Positions 34,941-43,021 of a stretch of 64,000 bases of DNA are shown piece by piece. The DNA comes from PALSA-911 sp963743035 (lineage in GTDB: Bacteria; Pseudomonadota; Alphaproteobacteria; Acetobacterales; Acetobacteraceae). Position numbers and translations under genes: made by a program. Below the pieces are notes generated by a model. That model was given only the letters and a program-made list of their open reading frames with translations. It was not told the DNA's origin and made no database searches. The stretch covers positions 62,001 to 126,000 of the forward strand of contig CAVUOB010000017.1 of NCBI GenBank assembly GCA_963743035.1, read 5' to 3'. Position 1 is the first letter of the stretch. Each line of letters opens with the position of its first letter.

Positions 34941-35713
34941 AGCCGAACCCGATCCTCGATGTCGCCATCACGCGCAAGTGCTATGGCGAGCACATCATCA
35001 TACAGGATCTGCGCTTCACGCTGCATGCGCAGGAAATCGTGGCCCTGGTCGGACCGTCCGGCTGCGGCAAGACGACGCTGTTGCGCCTGATCGGCGGCCT
35101 GGACAGCGACTTCGCCGGCCGGATCAGCTGGAGCGGGCTGGCCTCCCCGCGCATCGGCACCGTCTTTCAGGAACCGCGGCTGCTGCCATGGCGCACCGTG
35201 CACGAGAACCTCCGTCTGGTTGCGCGACCGGAAGGCGGAACGGCGGTCGATGTCTTGCTGCACGCGCTGGACCTCTGGGCGTATCGCGACGAGTTTCCTA
35301 CCCGCCTGTCTCTGGGCATGGCCCGGCGGGTGGCGCTCGCCCGGGCTTTCGCCATCGGACCGGACCTGATGCTGCTGGACGAACCGTTCGTCTCGCTGGA
35401 TCAGCCCATGGCCGCGCGCAGCAAGGAGTTGTTGCTGCAGACCTGGCGGGCGCGTCCGGCCGCCGTGCTGCTGGTGACCCATGACTTGGTCGAAGCGGCG
35501 TCACTCGCCGATCGCATCCTGCTGCTGTCGTCCGGCCCGATGCGCCTGGTCGCCGATGTGCCGGTCCCCGAGCCCGTGCGCCGTGGCGGTCTGGACCTGG
35601 CCGAGGAATTCGCCCGCTCATTGCGGGCGCGGCAGGGCTATTGCCCAGGGGGCGATTTCTCGGAAGGTCCTTTCCAGAAGGGCCCCTCGCCAACGGGTCA
35701 CTTTAACGTCTGA
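34928..35713 (+). CDS. ABC transporter ATPase with degenerate signature motif
   Basis: 261 residues. Walker A GPSGCGKTTLL, Q-loop VFQEPRLLPWRT, Walker B LMLLDEPFVSLDQ and H-loop VTHDLVEA are all intact. The ABC signature, normally LSGGQ, reads LSLGMARR (residues 127-134), with the central glycine replaced by Leu and Gln by Met. The C-terminus carries a Gly/Pro/Phe-rich tail (about 240-261). ATG 34928 lies inside the permease end. Its 3' end overlaps the convergent cytochrome gene by 16 bases. Confidence 0.86.
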   Translation: MAPVKPNPILDVAITRKCYGEHIIIQDLRFTLHAQEIVALVGPSGCGKTTLLRLIGGLDSDFAGRISWSGLASPRIGTVFQEPRLLPWRTVHENLRLVARPEGGTAVDVLLHALDLWAYRDEFPTRLSLGMARRVALARAFAIGPDLMLLDEPFVSLDQPMAARSKELLLQTWRARPAAVLLVTHDLVEAASLADRILLLSSGPMRLVADVPVPEPVRRGGLDLAEEFARSLRARQGYCPGGDFSEGPFQKGPSPTGHFNV

Positions 35714-36075
35714 AGATAGGCGATCAGGTTCTGCCGGTCCGTCTCGCTCTTGAGGCCCGGAAAGATCATCACCGTGCCGGGCACGAGGGCTCGGGGATCG
35801 GTGACATAGATGTCCAGCTCCGCTTCGTCCCAGACCTTGTCTGCCTTGCGCATGGCGGGGGAGTAATTGAAATTCTGAATGCTGGCAGAGTGGCGGCCGA
35901 CGATGCCATACAGGCTCGGCCCGATCTTGTTCACGCCGGCCTCCGGCGAGTGGCAAATGCCGCATTTGGCGAAAAGCACCTTGCCGGCCACGGGATCGCC
36001 CGCCGCCAGCGCCGTGTGACCGGCGAGACAGAACGCCACCAGCGCCAACGCAACTTGGAAAATCCGCTCCCTCAT
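35698..36075 (-). CDS. Small class I cytochrome c
   Basis: 125 residues. Signal peptide (QVALALVAFCLAGHTALAAG), haem motif CGICH near residue 38 (KCGICHSPEAGVNKIGPSLYG) and a C-terminal Met ligand in GTVMIFPGLK. Cytochrome c2/c550 type; a plausible next acceptor for XoxG towards a terminal oxidase. Ends 16 bases inside the convergent ATPase gene and is divergent from fghA, with a 124-base shared upstream region. Confidence 0.9.
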   Translation of the reverse strand: MRERIFQVALALVAFCLAGHTALAAGDPVAGKVLFAKCGICHSPEAGVNKIGPSLYGIVGRHSASIQNFNYSPAMRKADKVWDEAELDIYVTDPRALVPGTVMIFPGLKSETDRQNLIAYLQTLK

Positions 36076-36199
36076 CCTGATATCCCTTTTTCATTGATGG
36101 CTTCTGCCATTCATGCAACCAAGACCCGCCACGTCCTGGATCTTCCCGCCCGTCCTATTTGCCACCAATCCGCATCGATTTCGACCCGGAGAAACATCC

Positions 36200-37042
36200 A
36201 TGACCCTGAAAATCCGCAGCGAGCAACGGTGCTACGACGGCACGATGGGGTTCTACACGCATAAATCCGAAGCCACCGGGACGGAGATGAGCTTCGGCGT
36301 GTATGTGCCGCCGCAGGCACGCCATGCCCGCCTGCCGGCGCTGTACTGGCTTGCCGGACTGACCTGCACGGAAGAGACATTCATGATCAAGGCCGGCGCG
36401 CTGCGTCTGGCCTCCGAGCACGGGCTGGTGCTGGTCGCGCCCGACACCAGCCCGCGCGGCGCCGCTCTGGCCGGGGAGGATGACGACTGGGATTTCGGCA
36501 CCGGCGCCGGATTCTACCTGGATGCCACGGCGCAGCCATGGGCGCGGCACTACCGGATGGCGCGCTACATCACCCGCGAATTGCCGCCCTTGATCGAGGG
36601 TCATTTTCCCGTTCGCGCGGGCGTGCGCGGGATATTCGGCCATTCCATGGGGGGCCACGGCGCGCTGGTGACGGCGTTGCGCGATCCGTCTGCCTGGCGC
36701 TCGGTGTCCGCCTTCGCGCCGATCGCCAACCCGATCGCCGTACCATGGGGACAGAAGGCGTTTTCCAACTACCTCGGTGACGATCGTGCCGCCTGGGCAG
36801 ACTGGGATGCCAGCGAGTTGATGCGCAAGCAACCCTATCCCGGGCGCATCCTGGTGGATCAGGGTACGGTGGATCCGTTCCTGGAGACGCAACTGCATCC
36901 CGAAGCGCTGGAAGCCGCCGCCGCTGCGTCCGGCCAGGACCTCCTGCTGCGTCGGCAGGCCGGCTATGATCATAGCTACTGGTTCATCCAGACCTTCATG
37001 GCCGATCACATCGCCCATCACGCCAGTCTGCTCGCCGCATAG
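36200..37042 (+). CDS. fghA: S-formylglutathione hydrolase
   Basis: 280 residues, esterase D family alpha/beta hydrolase. LYWLAGLTCTEETFMIKAGA (oxyanion region), nucleophile Ser149 in GHSMGGHGA, catalytic Asp in DQGTVDPF and His in GYDHSYWF. Hydrolyses S-formylglutathione to formate and glutathione, feeding the formate dehydrogenase. ATG 36200 follows GGAG; the in-frame extension upstream is not family-like. Followed after 56 bases by an EthD-like gene. Confidence 0.95.
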   Translation: MTLKIRSEQRCYDGTMGFYTHKSEATGTEMSFGVYVPPQARHARLPALYWLAGLTCTEETFMIKAGALRLASEHGLVLVAPDTSPRGAALAGEDDDWDFGTGAGFYLDATAQPWARHYRMARYITRELPPLIEGHFPVRAGVRGIFGHSMGGHGALVTALRDPSAWRSVSAFAPIANPIAVPWGQKAFSNYLGDDRAAWADWDASELMRKQPYPGRILVDQGTVDPFLETQLHPEALEAAAAASGQDLLLRRQAGYDHSYWFIQTFMADHIAHHASLLAA

Positions 37043-37098
37043 GCTGTCAGCCCATCGGAATCTTCTATCCCGGAGTTTGCAACCAACGGAGAAAGAAA

Positions 37099-37407
37099 AT
37101 GATCGTATCGGTGGTTTATCAGGTGGATTTAGGCCAGAAGTTCGACCTCGACTATTACATGAAGACACATGTGCCACTGGTCGGCTCGCTGTGGGGGCCA
37201 TGCGGGCTAAGGGGCGCGCAGGTGCTGCATGGCACCGGTTCCCCCAGAGGCGAGGCGGCGCGGTACAAGATCATCGCATTGCTGGATTTCGAGTCCCTGG
37301 AAGCGTTCCAGGCAGCGGCAAAGAAGCACGGCGCGGAAGTTATTGGCGACATCGCCAATTTTACCGATGTGCAGCCGGCGATCCAGTTCAACGAGCTCCT
37401 GACATAG
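37099..37407 (+). CDS. EthD-family small protein
   Basis: 102 residues. Dimeric alpha-beta barrel pattern: SVVYQVDLGQKFDLDYYMKT, HVPLVGSLWG, FESLEAFQAAAKKHGAEVIGDI and FTDVQPAIQFNE. EthD proteins accompany some oxygenase systems; the isolated version has no assigned function. Good ribosome site GGAGAAAG before the start. Likely co-transcribed with fghA. Confidence 0.85.
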   Translation: MIVSVVYQVDLGQKFDLDYYMKTHVPLVGSLWGPCGLRGAQVLHGTGSPRGEAARYKIIALLDFESLEAFQAAAKKHGAEVIGDIANFTDVQPAIQFNELLT

Positions 37408-37441
37408 CGTGCCGGATCGGCCATTGACCGGGGAGCCGCTT

Positions 37442-37542
37442 CGGGGATCAAAATCACGAACCAGATACCGTGCCATGCCGCGAACCGAAACTGTTGGCGC
37501 GGCCCGCTTGCATAAGGTCCCTCCGTTGGCCTGACATCCACA
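37442..37542. repeat. Copy A of a ~101-bp dispersed repeat
   Basis: Starts CGGGGATCAAAA and ends CTGACATCCACA; closely matches 39902-40003 over its whole length with scattered substitutions and one 1-base gap (about 85-90% by eye). It lies alone in the gap between the EthD-like gene and the AraC regulator (37408-37698), where no gene is recognised. In the other copy the last bases overlap the minC start. Confidence 0.8.
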
Positions 37543-37698
37543 TAAGGTCGCCGGGTTGTTCGCATCACCCGACTTCGCGCCACTGCAGAACGATGGATGA
37601 ATGCCGCCACCAAAGGGCAAAAACCCAATCTTCTGCACGATCGGTGCAACGGGCTCCGGTGCGCGGACTATATCGATTACGCGACGATAGTCACCTCC

Positions 37699-38475
37699 TC
37701 AACCATTCTGGCTGAGGTAATTGCGCGGCGATGATCCGAGGATACGCTTGAACATGGTCGTGAACGCAGCCGGGTTATCGTAACCAAGATCGATTGCGAT
37801 CGCCGTTACCGGCTCTCCCGCGATAAGACGCGGAAGCGCTGCGAACAGACACGCCTGCTGGCGCCACGCAGCGAAGCTGAGGCCCGTCTCGCGCCGGAAC
37901 AGCCGGGTGAAGGTGCGACGGCTCATGCCCAGGGCCTCGCTCCACTCGTCGATCGTCTCGTGCGGCGTTGGGTGTGCGAGGAAGCGCTGACAGCACCGTG
38001 CCAGCGGGCCATGCGCCGGGAACGGCAAGGAAAGCGGCAAAACGGGGAGTTGCCGCATTTCATGCTGCAGAAGCGTCATCAACGCCCCCGCCCGGCTGTC
38101 CGGGTCGTATTCCACCGGCAAATCCACCGCCTCAAGCATCAGGCTCCGCATGAACGGTGAGATCCCCACAACCTGACAGCTTTCCGGCATGCCGGCTGCC
38201 GCTTGCGGATCCAAATAGAGGCTGTGCGTTCGGACCGTACCGAGCATCCGCACATCGTGCTCGATACCGGCGGGGATCCACATCCCGCGCTGCGGCGGCA
38301 CGACCCAGGTGCCCTGCGTGGTCGTAACCATCACCACTCCAGACGCGCCGTGCAGCAACTGGCTGCGCCGGTGATGGTGCGGGGGGATGGCATGGCCGTC
38401 GGGATAATCATTTCCCACCGCAATGACCGGACGGGGCACGGTGTCGAAGACCTCGACCTGGGTATTCCGGACCAT
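37699..38475 (-). CDS. AraC-family transcriptional regulator
   Basis: 258 residues. N-terminal cupin (HAIPPHHHRRSQLLHGASGVV, TWVVPPQRGMWIPAGIEHDV) and a C-terminal double HTH domain: TIDEWSEALGMSRRTFTRLFRRETG and AIAIDLGYDNPAAFTTMFKRILG. The histidine-rich cupin may sense a metal or small molecule. Divergent from the MFS pump gene with 135 bases between, so it most likely controls that pump. ATG 38475 is used; a longer frame upstream lacks family similarity. Confidence 0.9.
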   Translation of the reverse strand: MVRNTQVEVFDTVPRPVIAVGNDYPDGHAIPPHHHRRSQLLHGASGVVMVTTTQGTWVVPPQRGMWIPAGIEHDVRMLGTVRTHSLYLDPQAAAGMPESCQVVGISPFMRSLMLEAVDLPVEYDPDSRAGALMTLLQHEMRQLPVLPLSLPFPAHGPLARCCQRFLAHPTPHETIDEWSEALGMSRRTFTRLFRRETGLSFAAWRQQACLFAALPRLIAGEPVTAIAIDLGYDNPAAFTTMFKRILGSSPRNYLSQNG

Positions 38476-38610
38476 GGCCCACTCTCGTAAGTGATCGGCC
38501 TGATTGCGGTGGCAGGCCGCGCTCCTACCCTTAATCTCAGAAGCCGTCACATGCAACAAGGCCTCTGCCGGACGCGTCGATCCAGCGGGGGGACGAAAGG
38601 TATTCTTATT

Positions 38611-39828
38611 GTGAGCCAGACCATCACGGCGCCACCCAAGGCCGGCGTGGCCGCTTTCTCCATCCTGGGCGCGATCAGCTTCTGCCACCTGCTGAACGAC
38701 ATGATGCAGGCGCTGCTGCCGGCCATCTATCCGATCCTGAAGGGTGGGTTCGATCTCAGTTTCGGCCAGATCGGCCTGCTCACACTGACCTACCAGATCA
38801 CCGCGTCGCTGTTGCAGCCCATGGTCGGCCTCTGCACGGATCGCCGGCCGCAGCCCTACTCTCTGCCCGTGGGCATGGGATTCACGCTGCTCGGACTGGT
38901 CACTTTGGCGCTGGCGTCAAGCTATGCACTGTTGTTGGCGGGTGCCGCGCTGCTCGGGATCGGTTCATCCATCTTCCATCCGGAATCGTCGCGTATCGCC
39001 CGGTTGGCCTCCGGCGGCCAGCACGGGCTGGCACAGTCCGTATTCCAGGTCGGTGGCAATTTCGGACAGTCGCTCGGCCCGTTGCTCGCCGCCTTCTTCA
39101 TCCTGCCGCATGGGCAGAACAGCCTCGCCTGGTTTGCGCTCCCCGCCCTCGGGGGTATGGGCATTCTGGGGTTGCTCGGGCATTGGTACAAGAGCAACGG
39201 CCATGCGCGTGGGCCTGGCCGCAAGTCAACCGCCGGACATCCAACCTTATCCGGACGGCAGGTAGGGCGGGCGATCGCGGTTCTGATGGCCCTGATCTTC
39301 TCCAAGTATTTCTATCTGGCGAGCATCACCAGCTACTACATCTTCTATTTGATGCACCGCTTCGATCTGCCGACGCAGATGGCGCAGATCTATCTGTTCG
39401 TCTTCCTCGCCGCCGCCGCAGCCGGCACGGTGATCGGCGGCCCGATCGGCGACAGGTTTGGCCGCAAGATGGTGATCTGGGGCTCGATCGTGGGCGTTTT
39501 GCCATTCACGCTTGTGCTGCCCTATGTCGGCCTGGCCGCGACGGTCGGCCTCAGTGTCATAATCGGCCTAGTGCTGTCCTCGGCGTTCTCGGCGATCGTC
39601 GTCTACGCGCAGGAACTGATGCCGGGCCGGGTCGGCATGGTCTCCGGCCTGTTCTTCGGGTTTGCCTTCGGCATGGGCGGCGTCGGCGCTGCGGTGCTCG
39701 GCGAATTGGCCGACTGGACAAGCATCGAGCTCGTCTACCGGGTGTGTTCCTTCCTGCCGCTGATCGGGCTGCTCACCGCGTTTCTTCCGGACGTGGAGGC
39801 CGCCCACAAGTCGATTTCGGCACGGTGA
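38611..39828 (+). CDS. MFS transporter, fosmidomycin-resistance (Fsr) type
   Basis: 405 residues from GTG 38611 (an ATG at 38551 is possible). Twelve membrane helices: FCHLLNDMMQALLPAIYPIL in helix 1 and GIGSSIFHPESSRIARLASGG near helix 4-5 are the Fsr signatures, and GGPIGDRFGRKMVIW is the MFS loop. Probably an exporter of a toxic compound; in the family fosmidomycin efflux is known, the natural substrate here is not. Paired with the divergent AraC regulator. Confidence 0.9.
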   Translation: MSQTITAPPKAGVAAFSILGAISFCHLLNDMMQALLPAIYPILKGGFDLSFGQIGLLTLTYQITASLLQPMVGLCTDRRPQPYSLPVGMGFTLLGLVTLALASSYALLLAGAALLGIGSSIFHPESSRIARLASGGQHGLAQSVFQVGGNFGQSLGPLLAAFFILPHGQNSLAWFALPALGGMGILGLLGHWYKSNGHARGPGRKSTAGHPTLSGRQVGRAIAVLMALIFSKYFYLASITSYYIFYLMHRFDLPTQMAQIYLFVFLAAAAAGTVIGGPIGDRFGRKMVIWGSIVGVLPFTLVLPYVGLAATVGLSVIIGLVLSSAFSAIVVYAQELMPGRVGMVSGLFFGFAFGMGGVGAAVLGELADWTSIELVYRVCSFLPLIGLLTAFLPDVEAAHKSISAR

Positions 39829-39901
39829 GGACAGTTGCTCCTTGACAAGGGGCGGCGAAGCGTCGGCCTGAGCCGCATGGGCACCGGCACCGGAGTCGAC
39901 C

Positions 39902-40003
39902 CGGGGATCAAAATTCACGAATCAGATACCGCGCCACGCCACGCGCCGAAACTGTTGACGCCGCCCGCTTGCATAAGGTACCTCCGTTGGCGTGACATCC
40001 ACA
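39902..40003. repeat. Copy B of the ~101-bp dispersed repeat, overlapping the minC start
   Basis: Starts CGGGGATCAAAATTC and ends GTGACATCCACA, so its last 12 bases form the first four codons of minC (GTG start at 39992). It contains the CCTCCG/AAGG-like leader of minC. Copy A, 2.46 kb away, has CTG in place of GTG and meets a stop (TAA) at the next codon, so it cannot encode a MinC start. Confidence 0.8.
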
Positions 40004-40702
40004 AAATCCAAGTCTTTCGTCCGCGTCAGCGGTCGGTCCTTTATGGCTATCGTGCTTGCCCCCGAGTTGCCGATCGACGATTGGCTTGCTCGGCTGGATG
40101 AGCAGACGCGACGTGCGCCCCTGTTCTTCGACGAGCGCCCGGTGGTCCTCGACCTCTCTGCACTGCCGCCGGAGACCGACTTCCCGCAGGTGGTCGCCGC
40201 GCTGAAATCCCGCGACCTTCGCATCATCGGCATCGAAGGCGTCGGCCCCGAGCGACTCGGCACGGAGAGCTGGGGATTACCAAAATTGCTGGGCGGCGGC
40301 AGGCCTGTCGGACTGATCAACGTGCCCGAGCATTCCCCCGAACATTCCAATATCGCTCCACCACCCCCTCCGAACCCGTCCCTGGTGATCGAGGGGCCGA
40401 TCCGTTCCGGCCAATCGGTCGTTTCACTAAGCGGGGATGTGACGATTGTCGGATCGGTCGCCTCGGGCGCGGAGGTGATCGCCGGCGGCTCCGTGCATGT
40501 TTACGGCACGCTGCGTGGACGGGTGATCGCCGGCTTCGCCGGCGGCAAGGGCGTTCGGATCTTCTGCCGCCGATTGGAAGCGGAGCTTCTGGCCATCGAC
40601 GGCGTCTATCGGACGGCCGAGGACACCGAGGCCGCACTACGCGGCAAATCCGTCCAGGCCTGGCTGTGCGGTGAGGTCCTTGCCGTAGCTGCTCTGGATT
40701 AG
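39992..40702 (+). CDS. minC: Septum-site inhibitor MinC
   Basis: 236 residues. N-terminal FtsZ-inhibiting domain (SFMAIVLAPELPIDDWLARL, PVVLDLSALPPETD, IIGIEGVG), a Pro-rich linker (APPPPPNPS) and the C-terminal MinD-binding beta-helix (SGDVTIVGSVASGAEVIAGG, VHVYGTLRGRVIAGFAGG, CRRLEAELLAIDGVYRT). Blocks FtsZ ring formation away from midcell. GTG 39992 is preferred over ATG 40043, because the family begins with TKSKSFVRVSGRSF-like sequence. First gene of minCDE. Confidence 0.94.
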   Translation: MTSTKSKSFVRVSGRSFMAIVLAPELPIDDWLARLDEQTRRAPLFFDERPVVLDLSALPPETDFPQVVAALKSRDLRIIGIEGVGPERLGTESWGLPKLLGGGRPVGLINVPEHSPEHSNIAPPPPPNPSLVIEGPIRSGQSVVSLSGDVTIVGSVASGAEVIAGGSVHVYGTLRGRVIAGFAGGKGVRIFCRRLEAELLAIDGVYRTAEDTEAALRGKSVQAWLCGEVLAVAALD

Positions 40703-40743
40703 CGCCAGGAAGAAGATGCGCAGATAATGGGAAGGAATTTGGG

Positions 40744-41559
40744 ATGGCGAAGGTTGTAGTCGTTACGTCTGGTAAGGGAGGCGTTGGCAAAACGACTTCC
40801 ACGGCGGCACTGGGTGCGGCGCTGGCGAAGCTCGGCCAGAAGGTTGTCGTCATCGATTTCGACGTCGGCCTGCGCAACCTCGATCTGGTGATGGGCGCCG
40901 AGCGCCGGGTCGTGTTCGACCTTATCAACGTGGTCCAGGGCGAGGCCAAGCTGGCGCAGGCGTTGATCCGCGACAAGCGGGTGGAAACCCTGTCGCTGCT
41001 GCCGGCGTCGCAGACCCGCGACAAGGATGCGCTGACGATCGCTGGCGTCGAAAAGGTGATCAACGAACTGCGGGAAAAGTTCGATTGGATCATTTGTGAC
41101 AGCCCTGCCGGCATCGAGAAGGGCGCCACACTGGCGATGCACTACGCCGATCTCGCCGTTGTGGTGACCAATCCGGAAGTGTCGTCCGTGCGCGACTCCG
41201 ACCGCATCATCGGCCTGCTCAACTCCAAGACCGAGCGTGCCGAAAAGGGCGAGAAGATGGAAAAGCATCTGCTGATCACGCGCTTCGATCCCGCGCGGGC
41301 GGAACGCGGCGAAATGCTGAAAGTCGACGACGTCCTTGAGATCCTTGCCATTCCGCTGCTGGGCATCATCCCCGAGAGCGAGCAGGTACTGACGGCGTCC
41401 AATCTGGGTGCGCCGGTCACCCTCAACAGTCCGGACGGCGCGGCCGGGCAGGCCTATTTCGACGCCGCCCACCGGCTGATGGGCAAGACGGTGCCGATGC
41501 GGATTCCCAGCGACCGCAAGGGCCTGCTCGGCAAATTGTTCGGTCGGAGGGCGGCATGA
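40744..41559 (+). CDS. minD: Septum-site ATPase MinD
   Basis: 271 residues. Deviant Walker A KGGVGKT (residues 11-17), VVVIDFDVGLRNLDLVMG, switch II DSPAGIEKGA, and an amphipathic membrane-targeting tail (GLLGKLFGRRAA). Recruits MinC to the membrane and oscillates with MinE. Overlaps minE by four bases (ATGA). Confidence 0.97.
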   Translation: MAKVVVVTSGKGGVGKTTSTAALGAALAKLGQKVVVIDFDVGLRNLDLVMGAERRVVFDLINVVQGEAKLAQALIRDKRVETLSLLPASQTRDKDALTIAGVEKVINELREKFDWIICDSPAGIEKGATLAMHYADLAVVVTNPEVSSVRDSDRIIGLLNSKTERAEKGEKMEKHLLITRFDPARAERGEMLKVDDVLEILAIPLLGIIPESEQVLTASNLGAPVTLNSPDGAAGQAYFDAAHRLMGKTVPMRIPSDRKGLLGKLFGRRAA

Positions 41560-41846
41560 GCTTGCTGGGCTTCTTCACCCGACGCAGTTCCGCGCCTGTG
41601 GCGCGGGAACGGCTGCAGATCCTGCTCGCGCATGAGCGCCTGGCTGGCGGGGAATCCAACCTCGTCGCCCGGCTGCAGGAGGAAATCCTGCAGGTAATCG
41701 CCAAACATGTGGCGATCGACCGCGATAAGGTCATCGTCAAGCTGGAACGGGGCAGCGCAGTTTCCACGCTGGAAATCGACATCGAAGTCCCGGCCGCCAT
41801 GATCCAGGCCGGCGCGGCCGCAGGTACTGCAAAGCTCGCAAGCTGA
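41556..41846 (+). CDS. minE: Topological specificity factor MinE
   Basis: 96 residues. N-terminal membrane helix MSLLGFFTRRSSAPVARERL, MinD-contact strand LQILLAHERL and C-terminal dimer domain ILQVIAKHVAIDRDKVIVKL. Stimulates MinD ATPase, producing pole-to-pole oscillation. A strong hairpin follows eleven bases after the stop. Confidence 0.95.
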   Translation: MSLLGFFTRRSSAPVARERLQILLAHERLAGGESNLVARLQEEILQVIAKHVAIDRDKVIVKLERGSAVSTLEIDIEVPAAMIQAGAAAGTAKLAS

Positions 41847-41856
41847 AGCAACGAAA

Positions 41857-41881
41857 GCGCGGGCCGGGGCGCGGCCCGCGC
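41857..41881 (+). terminator. Terminator-like hairpin after minE
   Basis: Perfect 10-bp stem GCGCGGGCCG (41857-41866) / CGGCCCGCGC (41872-41881) with a 5-base loop, close behind the minE stop. No T-run follows, so it may act with Rho or simply protect the 3' end. Confidence 0.6.
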
Positions 41882-42107
41882 GCCGGTGAGGCCGGAACGG
41901 GCCGGTTTTGCCTATAGGCGCATCGACGCACCTCCAACTCCACGGTTTTTGCGTTCGGGTCTAGCCGGCATCAGTGGACTTGCGGCCTGCCGGTCCCTAG
42001 GCTCAGGCCGGTCGCCGAGCGTTGCCTGCACCCCTGCCCCGCCCACCCACGGCTACGCCTTCTCTGAGACGAAATCTGAAGCTATTCGTAGCAGCTTGGG
42101 ATTCCCG

Positions 42108-42968
42108 ATGAGCGAGCGTCCAACCTCCTCGCCCCGACAGGACACCGGCCCGTTCCGCGAGCCGGCGGCAAGCCTCCGCTGCACGTTCTGTCTCGAGGCG
42201 GTAAAGCCGGGGGCATCGGTATGCCCACATTGCGGCGGGGTTCTGATATCCTTTAGCCAGTTGCTTGATCGACAGCTGTCGCTCGAAGCCAGGCTAGACG
42301 CGCTCACGGTGGAGATCACAGCCTTGCGGGCAATGCCGGTGCAGGCTCTGCCGACCACCGACGCCCCGGCTGCCGCCAAGTCAGCGCAACACCCGGCCGG
42401 TTCCTTCGGATGGCCGCATATGGCGGATAATCTGTTCCTGGGACTGACGGCACTGCTGGCTGCGCACTGGCTGGTCACAACGCTGCCTGGGACGCACCGC
42501 GCGGTCTACCGGTTGGCGGCCCTTGCGGTGGCAATGCCGTTCGGTTTCCGTTTTCAGGCCTATGCGCATGGCAGCCTGTCGGAGCAGGTACTGTCGGCGC
42601 TGGCTTTCGGAGGTCTCGGCACGTTCGTCGTGGGGATCCTCGATATAGCGCTGGCAGGCGGCGTGCTGGCGGGTGTGAGCATGCATGACCTTGCCGCATC
42701 CGTGGCGGCGATCGCGCTCAGTCATCTGGCGGGGAGCTTCTGGGCTGACGTGCGGCGGAAGCGTATTGAGCAGGCGGCGTCGCCAGCCCAGCCCCCAGAG
42801 GCTGCGGCGGTGGCCTCTCTCGCCATCGCGATGACGGCGATCCGCCAGGTCAAGCCAGACAAGATCCAAAGCAACGCCGCGGCGGTGAAGGCCGTCACGG
42901 ACGCGGCCGCCGCCATCATCGCCTCCGCCGCGGCCGTATGGGCGGCATTTTCGCATATTCTGTCCTGA
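42108..42968 (+). CDS. Zinc-ribbon membrane protein of unknown function
   Basis: 286 residues. An N-terminal zinc ribbon CTFCLEAVKPGASVCPHCGG (about 29-48), a short helical linker (LLDRQLSLEARLDALTVEI), then several membrane helices (LFLGLTALLAAHWLVTTL, LAALAVAMPFGFRFQ, VLSALAFGGLGTFVVGILDI, LAASVAAIALSHLAGSFWA) and an Ala-rich C-terminal region ending in a hydrophobic stretch. No family recognised. ATG 42108 is chosen because the ribbon and membrane part follow; the upstream frame is low-complexity. Sits just before the export genes but is separated by a 53-base gap. Confidence 0.7.
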   Translation: MSERPTSSPRQDTGPFREPAASLRCTFCLEAVKPGASVCPHCGGVLISFSQLLDRQLSLEARLDALTVEITALRAMPVQALPTTDAPAAAKSAQHPAGSFGWPHMADNLFLGLTALLAAHWLVTTLPGTHRAVYRLAALAVAMPFGFRFQAYAHGSLSEQVLSALAFGGLGTFVVGILDIALAGGVLAGVSMHDLAASVAAIALSHLAGSFWADVRRKRIEQAASPAQPPEAAAVASLAIAMTAIRQVKPDKIQSNAAAVKAVTDAAAAIIASAAAVWAAFSHILS

Positions 42969-43021
42969 CGACGATGTCCGGTTGGCAACGCCCCAGAGAG
43001 ATCCAGAGAGAGATCTAGCCC

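Noticed and set aside
37470..37715. 81-residue frame and its minus-strand partner in the gap before the AraC gene
   Set aside because: They cover copy A of the 101-bp repeat; similarity to frames near minC is explained by the repeat rather than by a shared gene.
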